A stretch of 64,000 bases of DNA from Pectobacterium araliae. GTDB lineage: Bacteria > Pseudomonadota > Gammaproteobacteria > Enterobacterales > Enterobacteriaceae. The stretch lies in assembly GCF_037076465.1 (NCBI RefSeq), contig NZ_AP028908.1:3410001-3474000 (forward strand), written 5' to 3'. This document shows positions 36,615 to 47,349 of the stretch, in pieces (positions within the stretch are counted from its first letter, which is position 1; each line of letters starts with the position of its first letter). A program made the translations under genes and the position numbers. A model generated the notes under the pieces. The model was not told where the DNA came from, searched no databases, and saw only the letters and a program-made list of their open reading frames with translations.

Positions 36615-37317
36615 CCAAAGCCTGACGTCCACCTTCCAGATAGGCTAATGCCCACAACCGTCTTTGAGCCTCTATCGCGCCGGCCTGATCGGCTTTTCTC
36701 AGCGCCTTGCGAACCATACTCATCCTTTCACAGGCCGGGAAATGCCCACAGCGCTCTCCCTCTTGCCAAAGGGCCAGTACGCGATGTTCATCAGGTGAAC
36801 CTTGCAACGCCCGGTATAACTCAGGTGTCAGTTTCACCGGAACGGGTTCAACTGGAGGGATAGATAAGTTTAATTCTTGCCAACTGCCGTCGCATTCTCG
36901 CAACCACCAGCGCTCGACTCCCCCAAAAAGCCCACCGAACCACGGGGCATCGTGTTGTTCGACAAGCAGAGGCAGCGCGTGGGGGGTATAGAATCGCAGC
37001 AGTTGGCTAAATTGCCCTTCAGGCTCAATCACCCTCACTCCCAAAGCCAACTGCTTTTGCAAGTCGCTAAGAGGTTGGCCGCTATCAAGTAGGCCAACCA
37101 CATGCCCCTGCTGAACAAGCGTAGTCAGTAATCTTTCTTCCTGTTGCGGACACTGCCAGAGCCAGGAGCCGAGATTAATCAGTTCAAACAAATCATCATG
37201 AAAATAGAGCGGCAAAAACGGCCTTTCACTCAGCCGTTCACGCTGTTCGGCGGTGAGATAAGCCCCTTCCAGTAGTACGATACAGGCACCCTGGTGCCAG
37301 ATTGATTCGGGTAGCAT
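36592..37317 (-). CDS. DUF4123 type VI adaptor (effector chaperone)
   Basis: A 241-residue DUF4123 protein, the family that loads Tle-type effectors onto VgrG. Seen: an N-terminal domain with LVLLEGAYL-like start (CIVLLEGAYLTAEQ), a central VQQGHVVGLLDSGQP segment, LRFYTPHALPLLVEQ, and a C-terminal helical region ending EQKGRT. ATG 37317 lies just after the vgrG stop with GGGAG upstream. It is therefore likely to serve the Tle1-like effector two genes downstream. Confidence 0.88.
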   Translation of the reverse strand: MLPESIWHQGACIVLLEGAYLTAEQRERLSERPFLPLYFHDDLFELINLGSWLWQCPQQEERLLTTLVQQGHVVGLLDSGQPLSDLQKQLALGVRVIEPEGQFSQLLRFYTPHALPLLVEQHDAPWFGGLFGGVERWWLRECDGSWQELNLSIPPVEPVPVKLTPELYRALQGSPDEHRVLALWQEGERCGHFPACERMSMVRKALRKADQAGAIEAQRRLWALAYLEGGRQALEEQKGRT

Positions 37318-37318
37318 C

Positions 37319-39346
37319 TTATTCTCCCTGTATCAACGCATCGCCCTGCGCCATGGCACGCAGCAGACAGGGAATACAGACCGGTTTTTCAAGAGGCGGC
37401 ATTTTGGGCAATTTGGGTGGAGCAATCACCTCAACCGCCCCCGGCAAGGTGGGCATGTGGCCCGCCCAGCCAGAGCCAAAGCCCGGGCTGCCGCCTGAAT
37501 TCATCTTGATGCTGGGGCCGACCAGCGTCACGCCACTAGGGTCAATCTTCACGAAGCTGCCCCCCACCTTGAGCGTCAGTTCAGCCCCGGCTTCCAGCAC
37601 TATCTTGTTGTCGGATTTCAGATGAATCTCTTGCCCGGCTTCAACCAGCAAGGCCTGACCCAATTTCTGGTGCATTGAGGCATCAACGGTCAGCGAGTGC
37701 TCCCCTTTAATATGGTCACGCTTCTCGTTCTCGACCGTCAGGTGATCGTTGGCTTTGATGCGGGTGACTCGCTCATTATCAATATCGGTGTGCGCGTCGT
37801 GTTTGATGTGCCAGACGACGTCATTTTCAATCAGCGCGTTGAGATCCTTCTGACCGTGAAGGTAAATCTCCTCCTGTCCGGCCTGATCTTCAAAGCGCAG
37901 CTCGTTGAAGCCTTCTCCCTGATGTGTCTCCGTGCGCAGTACGGTTCGCGTCTTGTGGGCTGGCAGGTCGTAAGGAGGACGGTTGGTCGCGTGGAAAGTA
38001 CGCCCGGTCACAATCGGCTGATCCGGATCGCCTTCAAGGAAGCTGACGATCACTTCATGACCGATACGCGGGATGGCAATCATGCCGTACTGGCCGCCTG
38101 CCCAACCCTGACTGACGCGCACCCAGCACGAGCTCTGGTCATTGCTCGCACCATAGCGATCCCACGGGAATTGCAGTTTTACCCGACCATACTGGTCGCA
38201 GTAAATTTCTTCCCCCGCCGGGCCAACCACCGTCGCGATTTGCGGGCCGTCCACCATCGGCTTGTAGAGCATGGCCGCGCGCCACGTCGTCGTGCCTTTC
38301 ACCACTGCAAAGCTGTTGCTCATCGTCGTCGGTTCACCGCCGCTTTCTTCTTCCAGCGCCTGCGGCTGCTGCCCGACGTGCGTCACACTCACCGTCTGCC
38401 ACACCGCATTCAGCGTCGTATTCGGGTGCTCCGTCAGGGTAAAGGTGTTGCCGGGCATCAGCCCTGCGCAGTTGGATTCCCCTTCGCTCGTCACCGCCCC
38501 TGAGCGCAGTGCATCCAGCCGGTAGCCACTGAACGCCTTGCCGCTCGGGTCGTGCTTATAACGCCCCGGATAGTCGTAGTGCTGGTAACTTTCGCGCTGG
38601 TGCGCCAGCTCGCCGCTCATCTTCTTGTGCGACAGCCCGTAAGCCGGCGTCTTAAAGCTGTAGTCCTTCAACTCGACGTCCGATGTGCTCACCCGCTCCG
38701 CGTAGTGGAAACGGCGAACATATTCGCCTTCACTCAGCCCCTGTGTCGCCAGATTGAAGAACAGCTCGGGGCCTTTGGTCAGCGCCCCCGCATCGTCGGC
38801 AAACACTACCCGGTGTTTGCCCTCTTCGTATTCGTGGAAGAAATACATCCCTTCCTCCGCGGCCAGCCGGGTGATAAACGCCAAATCGCCTTCCCGATAC
38901 TGCACACAGTATTCGCGCACCGCGTGCTCGTTACGCAGCGCAAAGGCGTAGTCGGTAATGCCCGCTTCTTCCAGCAGCGCACCGATAATCGCTTCCGGCT
39001 TCTGCGCCTGAAAGATACGGGCGTTGGTGCGCAGCCCCAGCCGCCACAGGGCTGGGCGGACTTCCATCTGATAGCGCGTGCGCCGGAATCCAGTGTCACC
39101 CTGCGTGAAGCCACTGACAATCCCGCTGACCCGGCGCTTCAGTTCACCTTCATACCAAATCATCAGCTCGCACGGCTGATCCAGCACCGCGCCAAAATCC
39201 ACATCCGGCAACGCGCTCGCCAGACTTAGCGCCAGGCTGAAAGGCCGGTTTAGTCCCTCATCCAGCCTGAAATCCACCACCGCAAAGGTGCCTGCCTCTA
39301 ACGCACCGACCTTTACGGTGAACTGTAATCCTGTACTGTTTGCCAC
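37319..39346 (-). CDS. vgrG: VgrG, type VI secretion spike protein
   Basis: A 675-residue spike protein. The GTG start at 39346 (AAGGAG eight bases upstream) yields [21 protein letters not shown]; longer frames are unlikely. Regions in order: gp27-like (about 1-370, with [10 protein letters not shown] and [25 protein letters not shown]), gp5-like OB fold (about 390-470, WDRYG...[16 protein letters not shown]), a long gp5 C-terminal repeat zone and DUF2345-like region (520-620). The end ([20 protein letters not shown]) carries no toxin domain. First gene of the vgrG-DUF4123-immunity-effector-PAAR module. Confidence 0.96.
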   Translation of the reverse strand: MANSTGLQFTVKVGALEAGTFAVVDFRLDEGLNRPFSLALSLASALPDVDFGAVLDQPCELMIWYEGELKRRVSGIVSGFTQGDTGFRRTRYQMEVRPALWRLGLRTNARIFQAQKPEAIIGALLEEAGITDYAFALRNEHAVREYCVQYREGDLAFITRLAAEEGMYFFHEYEEGKHRVVFADDAGALTKGPELFFNLATQGLSEGEYVRRFHYAERVSTSDVELKDYSFKTPAYGLSHKKMSGELAHQRESYQHYDYPGRYKHDPSGKAFSGYRLDALRSGAVTSEGESNCAGLMPGNTFTLTEHPNTTLNAVWQTVSVTHVGQQPQALEEESGGEPTTMSNSFAVVKGTTTWRAAMLYKPMVDGPQIATVVGPAGEEIYCDQYGRVKLQFPWDRYGASNDQSSCWVRVSQGWAGGQYGMIAIPRIGHEVIVSFLEGDPDQPIVTGRTFHATNRPPYDLPAHKTRTVLRTETHQGEGFNELRFEDQAGQEEIYLHGQKDLNALIENDVVWHIKHDAHTDIDNERVTRIKANDHLTVENEKRDHIKGEHSLTVDASMHQKLGQALLVEAGQEIHLKSDNKIVLEAGAELTLKVGGSFVKIDPSGVTLVGPSIKMNSGGSPGFGSGWAGHMPTLPGAVEVIAPPKLPKMPPLEKPVCIPCLLRAMAQGDALIQGE

Positions 39347-39768
39347 CTGCTTTCTCCTTATTATTCTTGTTCGGTTATCATGGCGACCGCACGCCACGCG
39401 TCTCTGAAAAGCGCAAAACATTTAAGTTGAGCAAAGATTCGGGGTGTTCACGTCGTGGGAGACAAAGGAATCGCAGGGGTGAAGCGGTGTGAGTAATGAA
39501 AACGTTCCATGTGGCATCCTTGACGCTATTCCTTTTAAAAAAATACGCGTAAAGAATAACAAAATGTTCGCAGAACCAATAGAACAAAAAAAGAACTAAA
39601 ACGAAGCAAGCCCATTGATTGACATTGAAATAATTTCACTGAAATTAAATTAGATAGTGAATTAAAAAATTCAATCATCATCTAAGATAAGAACAGGGCA
39701 TCTACCCTGTTCTTAGACTATTGATAAACCATTTTCTTCCGTGGAATAAGGGCATAACGCCCTACGAA
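39347..39768. other. intergenic region between mtnD and vgrG
   Basis: About 420 AT-rich bases. The vgrG promoter should lie in 39350-39600, and a perfect hairpin (TAAGAACAGGG-catcta-CCCTGTTCTTA, 39688-39715) lies 54 bases beyond the mtnD stop. No gene is seen. Confidence 0.5.
39688..39715 (-). terminator. candidate terminator of mtnBCD
   Basis: An 11-base perfect stem with a 6-base loop, downstream of the mtnD stop at 39769. The following bases are A/T-rich but not a pure U-run, so strength is uncertain. Confidence 0.6.
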
Positions 39769-40314
39769 CTAGCGCTCCAATTTCGGATATGCATCCGCGA
39801 TTTTATCGCCAGTGAAATGCGCGATCCACCCTTCTGGGTTATCGAACAGGCGGATAGCAGTGAAGTGTGGTTCCGGTCCCATATCAAACCAGTGCGCCGT
39901 GCCTGCGGGTACGGACAGCAGATCATTTTTCTCACACAGAATCTGGTAAATCTTACCGTTCAGGTGCAGGCAGAACAGTCCCGCGCCTTCGACGAAAAAG
40001 CGCACTTCATCTTCATGGTGGACATGCTCGGATAAAAACTTGGTGCGGAGTTCCGCACGCTGTGGGTTATCCGACCGCATGCTGATCACGTCCCAGCTCT
40101 GATAGCCTTTTTCTACCACCAGCTTATCGATTTCATGCTGGTAAGCCGCCAGCACTTCTTCAGACGATGGCGCGTCGCTCAGTTTCTGGCTGGCTTCCCA
40201 GCGCTCAAAACGCACGCCGATCTCGTTCAGCTGTTTCTGAATCGCCTCAGCATCCTGACTTTGCCAAATCGGCTGGCTTGCATCGCTGTCGCTAAAAATG
40301 GTTAATCCACTCAT
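39769..40314 (-). CDS. mtnD: acireductone dioxygenase
   Basis: Oxidises acireductone to 2-oxo-4-methylthiobutyrate and formate (Fe form) in methionine salvage. A 181-residue cupin: metal ligands lie in [16 protein letters not shown] and further in [11 protein letters not shown]. The ATG overlaps the mtnC stop by four bases. Last gene of mtnB-mtnC-mtnD. Confidence 0.97.
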   Translation of the reverse strand: MSGLTIFSDSDASQPIWQSQDAEAIQKQLNEIGVRFERWEASQKLSDAPSSEEVLAAYQHEIDKLVVEKGYQSWDVISMRSDNPQRAELRTKFLSEHVHHEDEVRFFVEGAGLFCLHLNGKIYQILCEKNDLLSVPAGTAHWFDMGPEPHFTAIRLFDNPEGWIAHFTGDKIADAYPKLER

Positions 40315-41000
40315 TGGGCGTACTCCGGTAAGTCGATCTGGTCAAAACGTGCCACCTGACGGTGACGGCTTACGCTATCCGCATCATCACGGATAAGCTG
40401 GCGGGTGTGCCAACCGGCTTCCTGCGCGGCATCCAGCTCCTGACGAATGTCCGACAGGAACAACAGTTGCTCAGCAGGTAGCCCGATGGCTTGCGCAATC
40501 GTGCGATAAGAGCCGATCTCCCGCTTCGCACCGACGCGAGTATCAAAATAGTCGCTGAACAGCGGACGCAGGTCACCCGCGTTGCTATAGCCGAACAGCA
40601 ACTGCTGCGCTTCTACCGACCCTGACGAGTACACATACAGGCGCAAACCCAGTTGCTGCCATGCGGCGAGTTGCGCGGCCACGTCAGGGTACAGATGCCC
40701 CTGAAAATCGCCGTTACGGTAGCCCGCACGCCAGATAATGCCTTGCAGCTGTTTCAGCGCGGTGGATTTACGATCTTCATCCATAAACTGATTCAGCGCG
40801 GCGATCAACGCTTCGCTATCTGCATCTGGCTGACCTAATTCCTGACGCAGCGCGTCCAACGCCTGCGCGATCTCTGGATCGCTACCATGCTGCCGCACCG
40901 TATCGGCCAGTCGTTCACGCGCATAAGGGAACAATACGCTGTGAACAAAACGGATGTCGCTGGTGGTGCCTTCAATGTCGGTCACGATCGCGTTAATCAT
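40311..41000 (-). CDS. mtnC: enolase-phosphatase
   Basis: Bifunctional HAD enzyme that enolises and dephosphorylates 2,3-diketo-5-methylthiopentyl-1-phosphate to acireductone. The 229-residue product opens [20 protein letters not shown] with the catalytic Asp pair and ends with the HAD motif [15 protein letters not shown]. Overlaps mtnB stop and mtnD start by four bases each, so translation is coupled. Confidence 0.97.
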   Translation of the reverse strand: MINAIVTDIEGTTSDIRFVHSVLFPYARERLADTVRQHGSDPEIAQALDALRQELGQPDADSEALIAALNQFMDEDRKSTALKQLQGIIWRAGYRNGDFQGHLYPDVAAQLAAWQQLGLRLYVYSSGSVEAQQLLFGYSNAGDLRPLFSDYFDTRVGAKREIGSYRTIAQAIGLPAEQLLFLSDIRQELDAAQEAGWHTRQLIRDDADSVSRHRQVARFDQIDLPEYAQ

Positions 41001-41614
41001 GCTTTCGCCTCCAATAGTCGACGCTGCAATTCACATTGGAACAAGAACTCTAGTCCTTCCAGATGACGACGTGCTTCTTTCACCGTCGCGCCCCAGCAGT
41101 AAAGGCCGTGGCCGCGCACCAGAAAACCGTAACGAAGAGGCGTGCAACTGGCGAATTCGGCTACCCGCTGCGCCAGCGCCGGAATATCCTGATCGTTATC
41201 GAAAATCGGGATCGCCACACGATCCAAATGGGTAGTTTGCCCCGCCAGCGACTTTTGCATCTCATAACCGTGCAACACCAGTTCAGCGCTCTTCTCTACC
41301 CGAGACAGCACCGTGGCGTTCACCGAATGCGTGTGCAGCACCGCACCAATCGTCGGTTCACTGCGGTACAGCAGCGTATGCAGCCCGGTTTCCGCCGACG
41401 GCGTGCGGCCGCTCGGCACATGGTTAGTCGCAATGTCCACCAACAGGAAATCCTCTGCCTGAAGGCTGCCCTTGTCTTTACCCGATTCGGTAATCAGGCA
41501 CTGCGATTCGTCAAGGCGCACGGACATATTGCCGCCCGTTGCCGGACACCAGCCCTTCTCGCCTATCCAGTGGCAAGCCGCAAGCAGCGCCGTCAATTGT
41601 TGATTTTCAGTCAT
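40997..41614 (-). CDS. mtnB: methylthioribulose-1-phosphate dehydratase
   Basis: Class II aldolase-fold dehydratase that forms 2,3-diketo-5-methylthiopentyl-1-phosphate. 205 residues; zinc ligands in [11 protein letters not shown] and RGHGLYCWG. First gene of mtnBCD; its promoter region faces that of ybdL across a 190-base gap with candidate MetJ boxes. Confidence 0.97.
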   Translation of the reverse strand: MTENQQLTALLAACHWIGEKGWCPATGGNMSVRLDESQCLITESGKDKGSLQAEDFLLVDIATNHVPSGRTPSAETGLHTLLYRSEPTIGAVLHTHSVNATVLSRVEKSAELVLHGYEMQKSLAGQTTHLDRVAIPIFDNDQDIPALAQRVAEFASCTPLRYGFLVRGHGLYCWGATVKEARRHLEGLEFLFQCELQRRLLEAKA

Positions 41615-41712
41615 GAGGCTTCCCGTTTTTGGTCCATTTTTCTAACAACTTTTTCTGGATACCTTTTGGAGATTTAGACGCTTTCGTTATGTCTTAGTAC
41701 ATAAAAGCATTT

Positions 41713-41736
41713 AGCCGTTTAAACGTCCAAGCGTCT
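41713..41736. promoter_or_regulatory. candidate MetJ operator between mtnB and ybdL
   Basis: Three contiguous boxes AGCCGTTT, AAACGTCC and AAGCGTCT approximate AGACGTCT. A further AGACGCTT lies at 41676. The arrangement is typical of MetJ operators and parallels the site between mtnK and mtnA. Confidence 0.65.
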
Positions 41737-41804
41737 TGATTGCCAAATACTAACAGCATGTTATATTACCAAGCAATACAGGCTTGCAGGAGTTCCCCCC
41801 CGCT

Positions 41805-42962
41805 ATGAGCGCCGCTCTGATCCCCGACAGTAAACTGCCTTCGCTGGGTACCACCATCTTTACCCAGATGAGCGCACTGGCCCAACAGCATCAGGCCATC
41901 AATCTATCACAAGGTTTCCCTGATTTTGACGGCCCAGATTATTTACAACAGCGGCTGGCGTATCACGTCAGTCAGGGCGCAAACCAATATGCGCCGATGA
42001 CCGGTGTTGCACCTCTGCGTCAGGTGATTGCCGAAAAAACCGAAGAGCTGTACGGCTGGCGACCGGATGCCGATAGCGAAGTGACGGTTACCGCAGGGGC
42101 AACCGAAGCGCTGTTTGCCGCCATTGCGGCGCTGGTGCGCCCCGGCGACGAAGTGATTTGTTTCGATCCCAGCTATGACAGCTACGCACCTGCCGTCACA
42201 CTGGCTGGCGGCGAACTCAAACGCATCGCCTTACAACCACCAGCGTTTCGCGTGGATTGGTCACATTTTGCCGATGTGCTGAGCGACCGTACTCGTTTGG
42301 TCATCCTGAATACACCGCACAACCCGTCCGCTATCGTCTGGCAGAAGGCCGATTTTGAGCAACTGTGGCAGGCAATTGCCGCACGTAATATCTTTGTGCT
42401 GAGTGATGAAGTCTACGAACACATCTGTTTCGACAGTGAAGGACACGCCAGCGTGCTGGCACACCCGTCACTGCGTCAACGCGCTATCGCCGTTTCATCG
42501 TTTGGCAAAACGTTCCACATGACTGGCTGGAAAGTCGGTTACTGCGTCGCGCCAGCCGCATTGAGTGCGGAAGTCCGTAAGGTTCACCAGTATCTGACGT
42601 TCTCCGTGAACACGCCTGCGCAGTTCGCCATCGCCGATATGTTGCGTGAACAGCCGCAACACTGGCGCGAACTACCCGATTTTTACCGTGCCAAGCGCGA
42701 TCGCTTTATCAAGGCGCTGGCAGGCAGCCGTTTCGAGATTCTACCCTGCGAAGGCACCTACTTCCTGCTAGCAGACTATCGGGCGGTTTCCGCACTGGAC
42801 GATGTCAGCTTCTGCCGCTGGCTGACCGAACACGTTGGTGTAGCCGCCATTCCGTTGTCCGTCTTTTGCGCCGATCCGTTCCCACATACGCTGATTCGAC
42901 TATGCTTTGCTAAACAGGAAGCGACGTTGGATGCCGCTGCGGAGCGTTTATGTCGACTTTAA
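41805..42962 (+). CDS. ybdL: methionine aminotransferase YbdL (MtnE role)
   Basis: Class I PLP aminotransferase, 385 residues. ATG 41805 is the family start (MSAALIPDSKLPSLGTTIFTQ). Seen: LSQGFPDFDGP, VTAGATEALFAAI, and the PLP lysine in SSFGKTFHMTGWKVGY. E. coli YbdL prefers methionine and uses 2-oxo-4-methylthiobutyrate in reverse, which is the last step of this salvage pathway. Location beside mtnB and overlap with yafV support the MtnE role. Confidence 0.92.
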   Translation: MSAALIPDSKLPSLGTTIFTQMSALAQQHQAINLSQGFPDFDGPDYLQQRLAYHVSQGANQYAPMTGVAPLRQVIAEKTEELYGWRPDADSEVTVTAGATEALFAAIAALVRPGDEVICFDPSYDSYAPAVTLAGGELKRIALQPPAFRVDWSHFADVLSDRTRLVILNTPHNPSAIVWQKADFEQLWQAIAARNIFVLSDEVYEHICFDSEGHASVLAHPSLRQRAIAVSSFGKTFHMTGWKVGYCVAPAALSAEVRKVHQYLTFSVNTPAQFAIADMLREQPQHWRELPDFYRAKRDRFIKALAGSRFEILPCEGTYFLLADYRAVSALDDVSFCRWLTEHVGVAAIPLSVFCADPFPHTLIRLCFAKQEATLDAAAERLCRL

Positions 42963-43717
42963 AGATTTCATTGCTGCAACAGCCATTAGTCTGGCGCGAT
43001 GGGGAAGCCAATCTGCGCCACTTCGATACCTTACTGGCGGAGATGGTAGGGCTTGATGTGATTGTCCTACCGGAGATGTTCACCACCGGCTTTGCGATGG
43101 AAGCCGCCAGAGGCAGTCTGGATCAATCAGTCGTCGAGGCGTGGCTGCACCAGTGGGCGCGGAAGACCAATGCGCTGATCGGCGGCAGCGTCGCCATGAA
43201 CACGCCCAAAGGCGCGGTGAATCGGTTCCTGCTGGTCGATCCACACGGCGAGGTATATCACTACGATAAACGTCACCTGTTCCGCATGGCGGATGAACAT
43301 CACCACTATCAGGCAGGAACAGAGCGAGTCACCCTTGAATGGCGCGGCTGGCGCATCTGCCCGATGATCTGCTACGACCTGCGTTTCCCCGTATGGTCAC
43401 GCAATCGACAGGATTACGATCTGGCGCTGTATGTCGCCAACTGGCCTGCGCCTCGTGCGGCACACTGGCAGACGCTGCTGGCAGCACGCGCCATTGAGAA
43501 TCAAGCCTACGTTGCGGGCTGCAACCGCGTCGGCACTGACGGCAACGGCCACAGCTACCGTGGCGATAGCCTGATTATTAACGCGCAAGGGGAAGTTCTG
43601 GCCTCTGCCGCCCCCAATCAGCCTGCCCGTCTGGACGCCGAACTGTCGCTGGAAGCGTTGCAAAGCTACCGGGAATCCTTCCCCGCCTGGCGCGATGCCG
43701 ATCGCTTTACGCTGTAG
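42950..43717 (+). CDS. yafV: omega-amidase YafV (nitrilase family)
   Basis: Nitrilase-superfamily amidase of 255 residues. Catalytic triad positions: Glu in VLPEMFTTGF, Lys in YDKRHLFRMADEH and Cys in ICYDLRFPVWS. YafV hydrolyses 2-oxoglutaramate, the product when glutamine is the amino donor. The start overlaps the ybdL stop by 13 bases, so the two are coupled. Together they would regenerate methionine from the oxo acid with glutamine nitrogen and remove 2-oxoglutaramate. Confidence 0.94.
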   Translation: MSTLKISLLQQPLVWRDGEANLRHFDTLLAEMVGLDVIVLPEMFTTGFAMEAARGSLDQSVVEAWLHQWARKTNALIGGSVAMNTPKGAVNRFLLVDPHGEVYHYDKRHLFRMADEHHHYQAGTERVTLEWRGWRICPMICYDLRFPVWSRNRQDYDLALYVANWPAPRAAHWQTLLAARAIENQAYVAGCNRVGTDGNGHSYRGDSLIINAQGEVLASAAPNQPARLDAELSLEALQSYRESFPAWRDADRFTL

Positions 43718-43754
43718 GCGTTTTCTCTGCGTCTCTCATCAGGGATGTTGAAAT

Positions 43755-43778
43755 ATTGGGTAGCCCTCGCTACCCAAT
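43755..43778. terminator. hairpin between convergent yafV and islB
   Basis: ATTGGGTAGC-cctc-GCTACCCAAT, a 10-base perfect stem overlapping the last codons of the activase gene. It is placed to end both transcripts; the U-tracts are weak. Confidence 0.65.
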
Positions 43779-44741
43779 CGGCACGCCATAGCGTTCGCCA
43801 CAGCGGGCTTTCGCTCGCTGAATGATATCAGCGCTAACGTCATGGTTAAGGCTGGATTCTGTGGGGAGATACGCCCGCCCTAGCAAACGATATTTGTCCC
43901 GCCCTAAACGGTGGTATGGCAAGATTTCATAGCTAACCTGCGGTAGTGGCAGGATAAAATCAATAATCGCGCGGATCGCTTCCCAACTTGCGTTAAATTC
44001 GGGAATCAGTGGCGTGCGAACATGAATGGGCAGATGCGGAAATGTTCGTCGTAACTGTACTAAATTATTCAGAATGCGGCGGTTTCCACGCTGGGTAAAC
44101 TGACGATGGCGCCCTTCATCCAAGCTCTTAACATCAAAATAAATGGCGTCGGTGTAGTCTGCAATCTGACATAAATCTGACCAATTCCCATCGCCGCAGG
44201 TTTCCAACAGCGTATTGATATGTCTTCTTCTGGCCTCTCGCAACAGTGCTAACGCAAAGGCCCCTTGCATCAACGGCTCGCCGCCACTGAGTGTTAATCC
44301 ACCTCCCGACCGTCGATAAAAAATCCCATCAGACTCAACAATATCCAGTACCTGATTGACCGTCATCCTTTCACCAAAGCCTTTTAACGCGTGCGTTGGG
44401 CAATGACTAACGCACGTCAGACAGTTTGAGCAGCGAGAACGATTGAGACTGACGACTCCCGTTGAGGTATAACTCAGTGCTGCTTCCTGACAAGTCTGTT
44501 CACACAGGCCACAAACCGTCTTCCCCAAACATTTTTGCACATCAGCAGCAATTTCCGGCTTTCGGTACTGGGATTCAGGATTACTGCACCATTCACAGCG
44601 TAATGGACAGCCTTTCAGAAATACCACCGTACGGATCCCCACCCCATCATGTAGAGAGTAACGCTGGGTATTAAATACCCAGCCCGCGATCGGCTCTACG
44701 TGATACGGCATCGAATTTGTCATCACCTTAAGCCCTGGCAT
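43770..44741 (-). CDS. glycyl-radical enzyme activase (IslB-like)
   Basis: Radical SAM enzyme that makes the glycyl radical on its partner. Seen: the CxxxCxxC motif in KGCPLRCEWCSNPE near residue 40-55, two ferredoxin-like cysteine clusters (CLGKTVCGLCEQTCQ and CSNCLTCVSHCPTHALK), then SGGEPLMQGAFALALLREA. The 323-residue length fits activases with extra iron-sulfur domains. Start at 44741 (GAGGG ten bases upstream) is used; ATG at 44723 is an alternative. It lies 21 bases after the partner gene. Confidence 0.88.
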   Translation of the reverse strand: MPGLKVMTNSMPYHVEPIAGWVFNTQRYSLHDGVGIRTVVFLKGCPLRCEWCSNPESQYRKPEIAADVQKCLGKTVCGLCEQTCQEAALSYTSTGVVSLNRSRCSNCLTCVSHCPTHALKGFGERMTVNQVLDIVESDGIFYRRSGGGLTLSGGEPLMQGAFALALLREARRRHINTLLETCGDGNWSDLCQIADYTDAIYFDVKSLDEGRHRQFTQRGNRRILNNLVQLRRTFPHLPIHVRTPLIPEFNASWEAIRAIIDFILPLPQVSYEILPYHRLGRDKYRLLGRAYLPTESSLNHDVSADIIQRAKARCGERYGVPIG

Positions 44742-44762
44742 TCTCCAACAACCCTCGTCGTT

Positions 44763-47243
44763 TTAAAACATCTCATGTCCGGTTCGAGCTATCAGATCAT
44801 CCTGCAAATCGGGTGAGAGATCGGTGAAATAGGCACTGTAACCCGCAATACGCACAATCAATCCACGGTAGCGTTCAGGGTCGGCCTTGGCTGCCAGTAA
44901 TGTTTCCCGATTAATGACGTTAAACTGCACGTGCCATAATTTCAGGTCACACCAGGAACGAATGAGGTCACACAGTTTGCGGGTTCCTTCCTCCCCCGCC
45001 ACGATGGAAGGCGTAAATTTTATATTCAGCAAACGAGCCGCACGCTCGCTAAACTGATAATTCTTGGTTTGATAATTGGACAGCAATACCGCCGTTGGCC
45101 CTTGCTCATCGCACCCTTGCGATGCCGAAGAACCATCCGACAGAGGCATCCAGGCTTTACGCCCGTTCGGCGTAGCATGTACCACTTTGCCAAACGGTAC
45201 GTGAGAAGTGAAAGGCACCAGACGAAGATCGAGGTGTACGCCGAGTATTTTTGAGTACTTACGGGTAAACTCCAGACAAATTTTATCCAGCGTTTTACCA
45301 ATACTATCAGCATAAGGGTCGTTGTTACCGTACTTGGGCGCACTGTTCATCAAAGCTCGCAGCACCTGATGATTCACAAAATCATCCTCTAACGCTTCCA
45401 GCAATTGAGACATGGAGATGCGCCGTTCTTCATAGACCCATTTTTTTATCGCCGCAAGCGAATCAATGACGGTTCCATAACCCATAAATTCGAAATAGCC
45501 TAAATCAATTCCGCCTTCAATATCCGGCTGATGAATATCTTTACAGGCCGCCATAGACAGATCGTGTAAGGCCGAGCCTAACGGCCAGGCAAAATGTTTA
45601 GCGCGTAAATCGATAATGATTTTTTGCTGAATAAAAGCATGGCGCAGAAAATTATGATGCTGTTGAACATACGCCTGCCAAAAATCCCCCCATGAGGTGA
45701 AATCGCGCGGATCACCCGTCTCCAATCCCAGTAACTCAGTGCCGTAGCGTTTCATCCGCCCGTTATAGAGCGTCATTTCCAATGCCGCAGGAAAATTGAT
45801 GTATGCACAGGGACTGGTGTAGGTATCTCGATTGGGCATTCGACATTCAGCGCAGCCGGAAACGGCATAATCATAGGCTTGAGAAAACTCAGCCCCTTTG
45901 GACAGCAGTAAGGGAACGACTTCCTCATCATTAATCAATTTAGGAAAGCCCGTGCCCTCTTTAATGGTCTCGGCGATGTCGTGAAGAAAACGTGTCGGCG
46001 TTCGATTATGGATACGCGCGGCCAAATCAGGATAATGCAAGGGGAACTCACGCTTGGAACGTAAAAACAGATGGGATAAGGCGTTCGTCGCATCCATCCC
46101 TTCTGGCGTCTGTCCACCGATCGTCACCGCCTCCCAGTGTGCATAACCTTCATTAAACGCACCGCCTGTCGGGGAGATATACAGGTCAACAAACTGCGCC
46201 ATCGCCACCCACATGCACGACAGCCACTCCAACGCTTGCTCATCGTTCAACACGCCCCGTTCAATATCCCGTTGATAGTAGGGAAAGAGGTATTGATCCA
46301 TGCGTCCATTAGAAATAATGGTGCCCGTTTTCTGTTCCAGACGGGAAAAGAGCTGGGTAAACCACTGTGCCTGTAACGCATCACGAAAATCACGCGCCGG
46401 ATTTTCCGGCACCCATTCACAGCGTTCGGCAATCTCGTACAATTCCTGCCGCCGTCGGGGACGTGTCTCCTGCTCCGCCAACGCTCTGGCATGCTTAGCA
46501 TGGCGCTTAGCCCATAGGACAATCGCGTCCGATGCAATAACGATCGCCTGAAGGAACGGTGCTTTCTCCGTGCTATCCAACGGATTAAACGGGTCAAGTT
46601 GTGCCAGACGCTGCTCTGCCTCCTGCCGAATCCCCTTAATTCCCCGCTTAAGAACCTTTTCGTAATCGTGCACCCACTGAATTGATGAACGAAAAGAGGA
46701 GGTTTCATTCACGATAAAACGCGAAGTGAGACGGTCTTCAGGATCGTAAGTCAGCCGCAGTGTCTCTTCCGGTAGAGCCTGTGATAAATGCTCATGGTAG
46801 GTTTTATTTAGCCAATAGGGAGAAATCTCTTTCCGAACAACCTCGCTATCCTTTTCATCAATGATAAAAGGCGACGCCTGTCGTAAGGGAAGTTGGCTGA
46901 TAGCGACATCAAGAAAATCACCATCGAGCTCCGGATACAGAATGCCGTAGCGTCCGGGTTTTCCAGCACGCCCAGCGATCAACTGCTCATCATCAATATA
47001 GACCGTGATATTCTGCGCAATATGATACATCGCCTTAGCCCAGCGTAAGATCAACACTTGCCCTTCCGTCGTTCGCATCGATTCCGTGAAATAGCGAGCG
47101 CGTTCGACATCAATGACAGGCTTTCCCTGCTGAATGGTCTCCAATATGGCATCGGTTCTACTCCGCGTTTCAGCCTGAGCTACAGTGTCAGTCTGTAACA
47201 GGCGCGACTCTTGCGGACTCAATACCGTCGTCATCTGGCTCAT
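44763..47243 (-). CDS. glycyl-radical enzyme, isethionate sulfite-lyase (IslA) type
   Basis: An 826-residue radical enzyme. Radical motif RIAGYSAYF with Gly801; thiyl site SGCAEC with Cys464 and Glu466. Against Bilophila IslA, whose numbering I recall, the substrate-pocket residues appear at a constant offset of four: Arg185, Gln189, Trp370, Arg674 and Phe678 correspond to R189, Q193, W374, R678 and F682. This supports cleavage of isethionate to acetaldehyde and sulfite under anoxia, rather than a PFL, choline or glycerol role. ATG 47243 has GAGGA five bases upstream. Co-transcribed with the activase and probably the SsuA-like gene. Confidence 0.85.
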   Translation of the reverse strand: MSQMTTVLSPQESRLLQTDTVAQAETRSRTDAILETIQQGKPVIDVERARYFTESMRTTEGQVLILRWAKAMYHIAQNITVYIDDEQLIAGRAGKPGRYGILYPELDGDFLDVAISQLPLRQASPFIIDEKDSEVVRKEISPYWLNKTYHEHLSQALPEETLRLTYDPEDRLTSRFIVNETSSFRSSIQWVHDYEKVLKRGIKGIRQEAEQRLAQLDPFNPLDSTEKAPFLQAIVIASDAIVLWAKRHAKHARALAEQETRPRRRQELYEIAERCEWVPENPARDFRDALQAQWFTQLFSRLEQKTGTIISNGRMDQYLFPYYQRDIERGVLNDEQALEWLSCMWVAMAQFVDLYISPTGGAFNEGYAHWEAVTIGGQTPEGMDATNALSHLFLRSKREFPLHYPDLAARIHNRTPTRFLHDIAETIKEGTGFPKLINDEEVVPLLLSKGAEFSQAYDYAVSGCAECRMPNRDTYTSPCAYINFPAALEMTLYNGRMKRYGTELLGLETGDPRDFTSWGDFWQAYVQQHHNFLRHAFIQQKIIIDLRAKHFAWPLGSALHDLSMAACKDIHQPDIEGGIDLGYFEFMGYGTVIDSLAAIKKWVYEERRISMSQLLEALEDDFVNHQVLRALMNSAPKYGNNDPYADSIGKTLDKICLEFTRKYSKILGVHLDLRLVPFTSHVPFGKVVHATPNGRKAWMPLSDGSSASQGCDEQGPTAVLLSNYQTKNYQFSERAARLLNIKFTPSIVAGEEGTRKLCDLIRSWCDLKLWHVQFNVINRETLLAAKADPERYRGLIVRIAGYSAYFTDLSPDLQDDLIARTGHEMF

Positions 47244-47349
47244 TAGTCTTCCTCTCGTGATAAGTAGGCTCAACGCCTTTCGTGCCGATTAACAAGATGT
47301 TCCCGTGCTTTCTTCATCTAACCTTAATCCATTCGCGACAACGTCTAGA

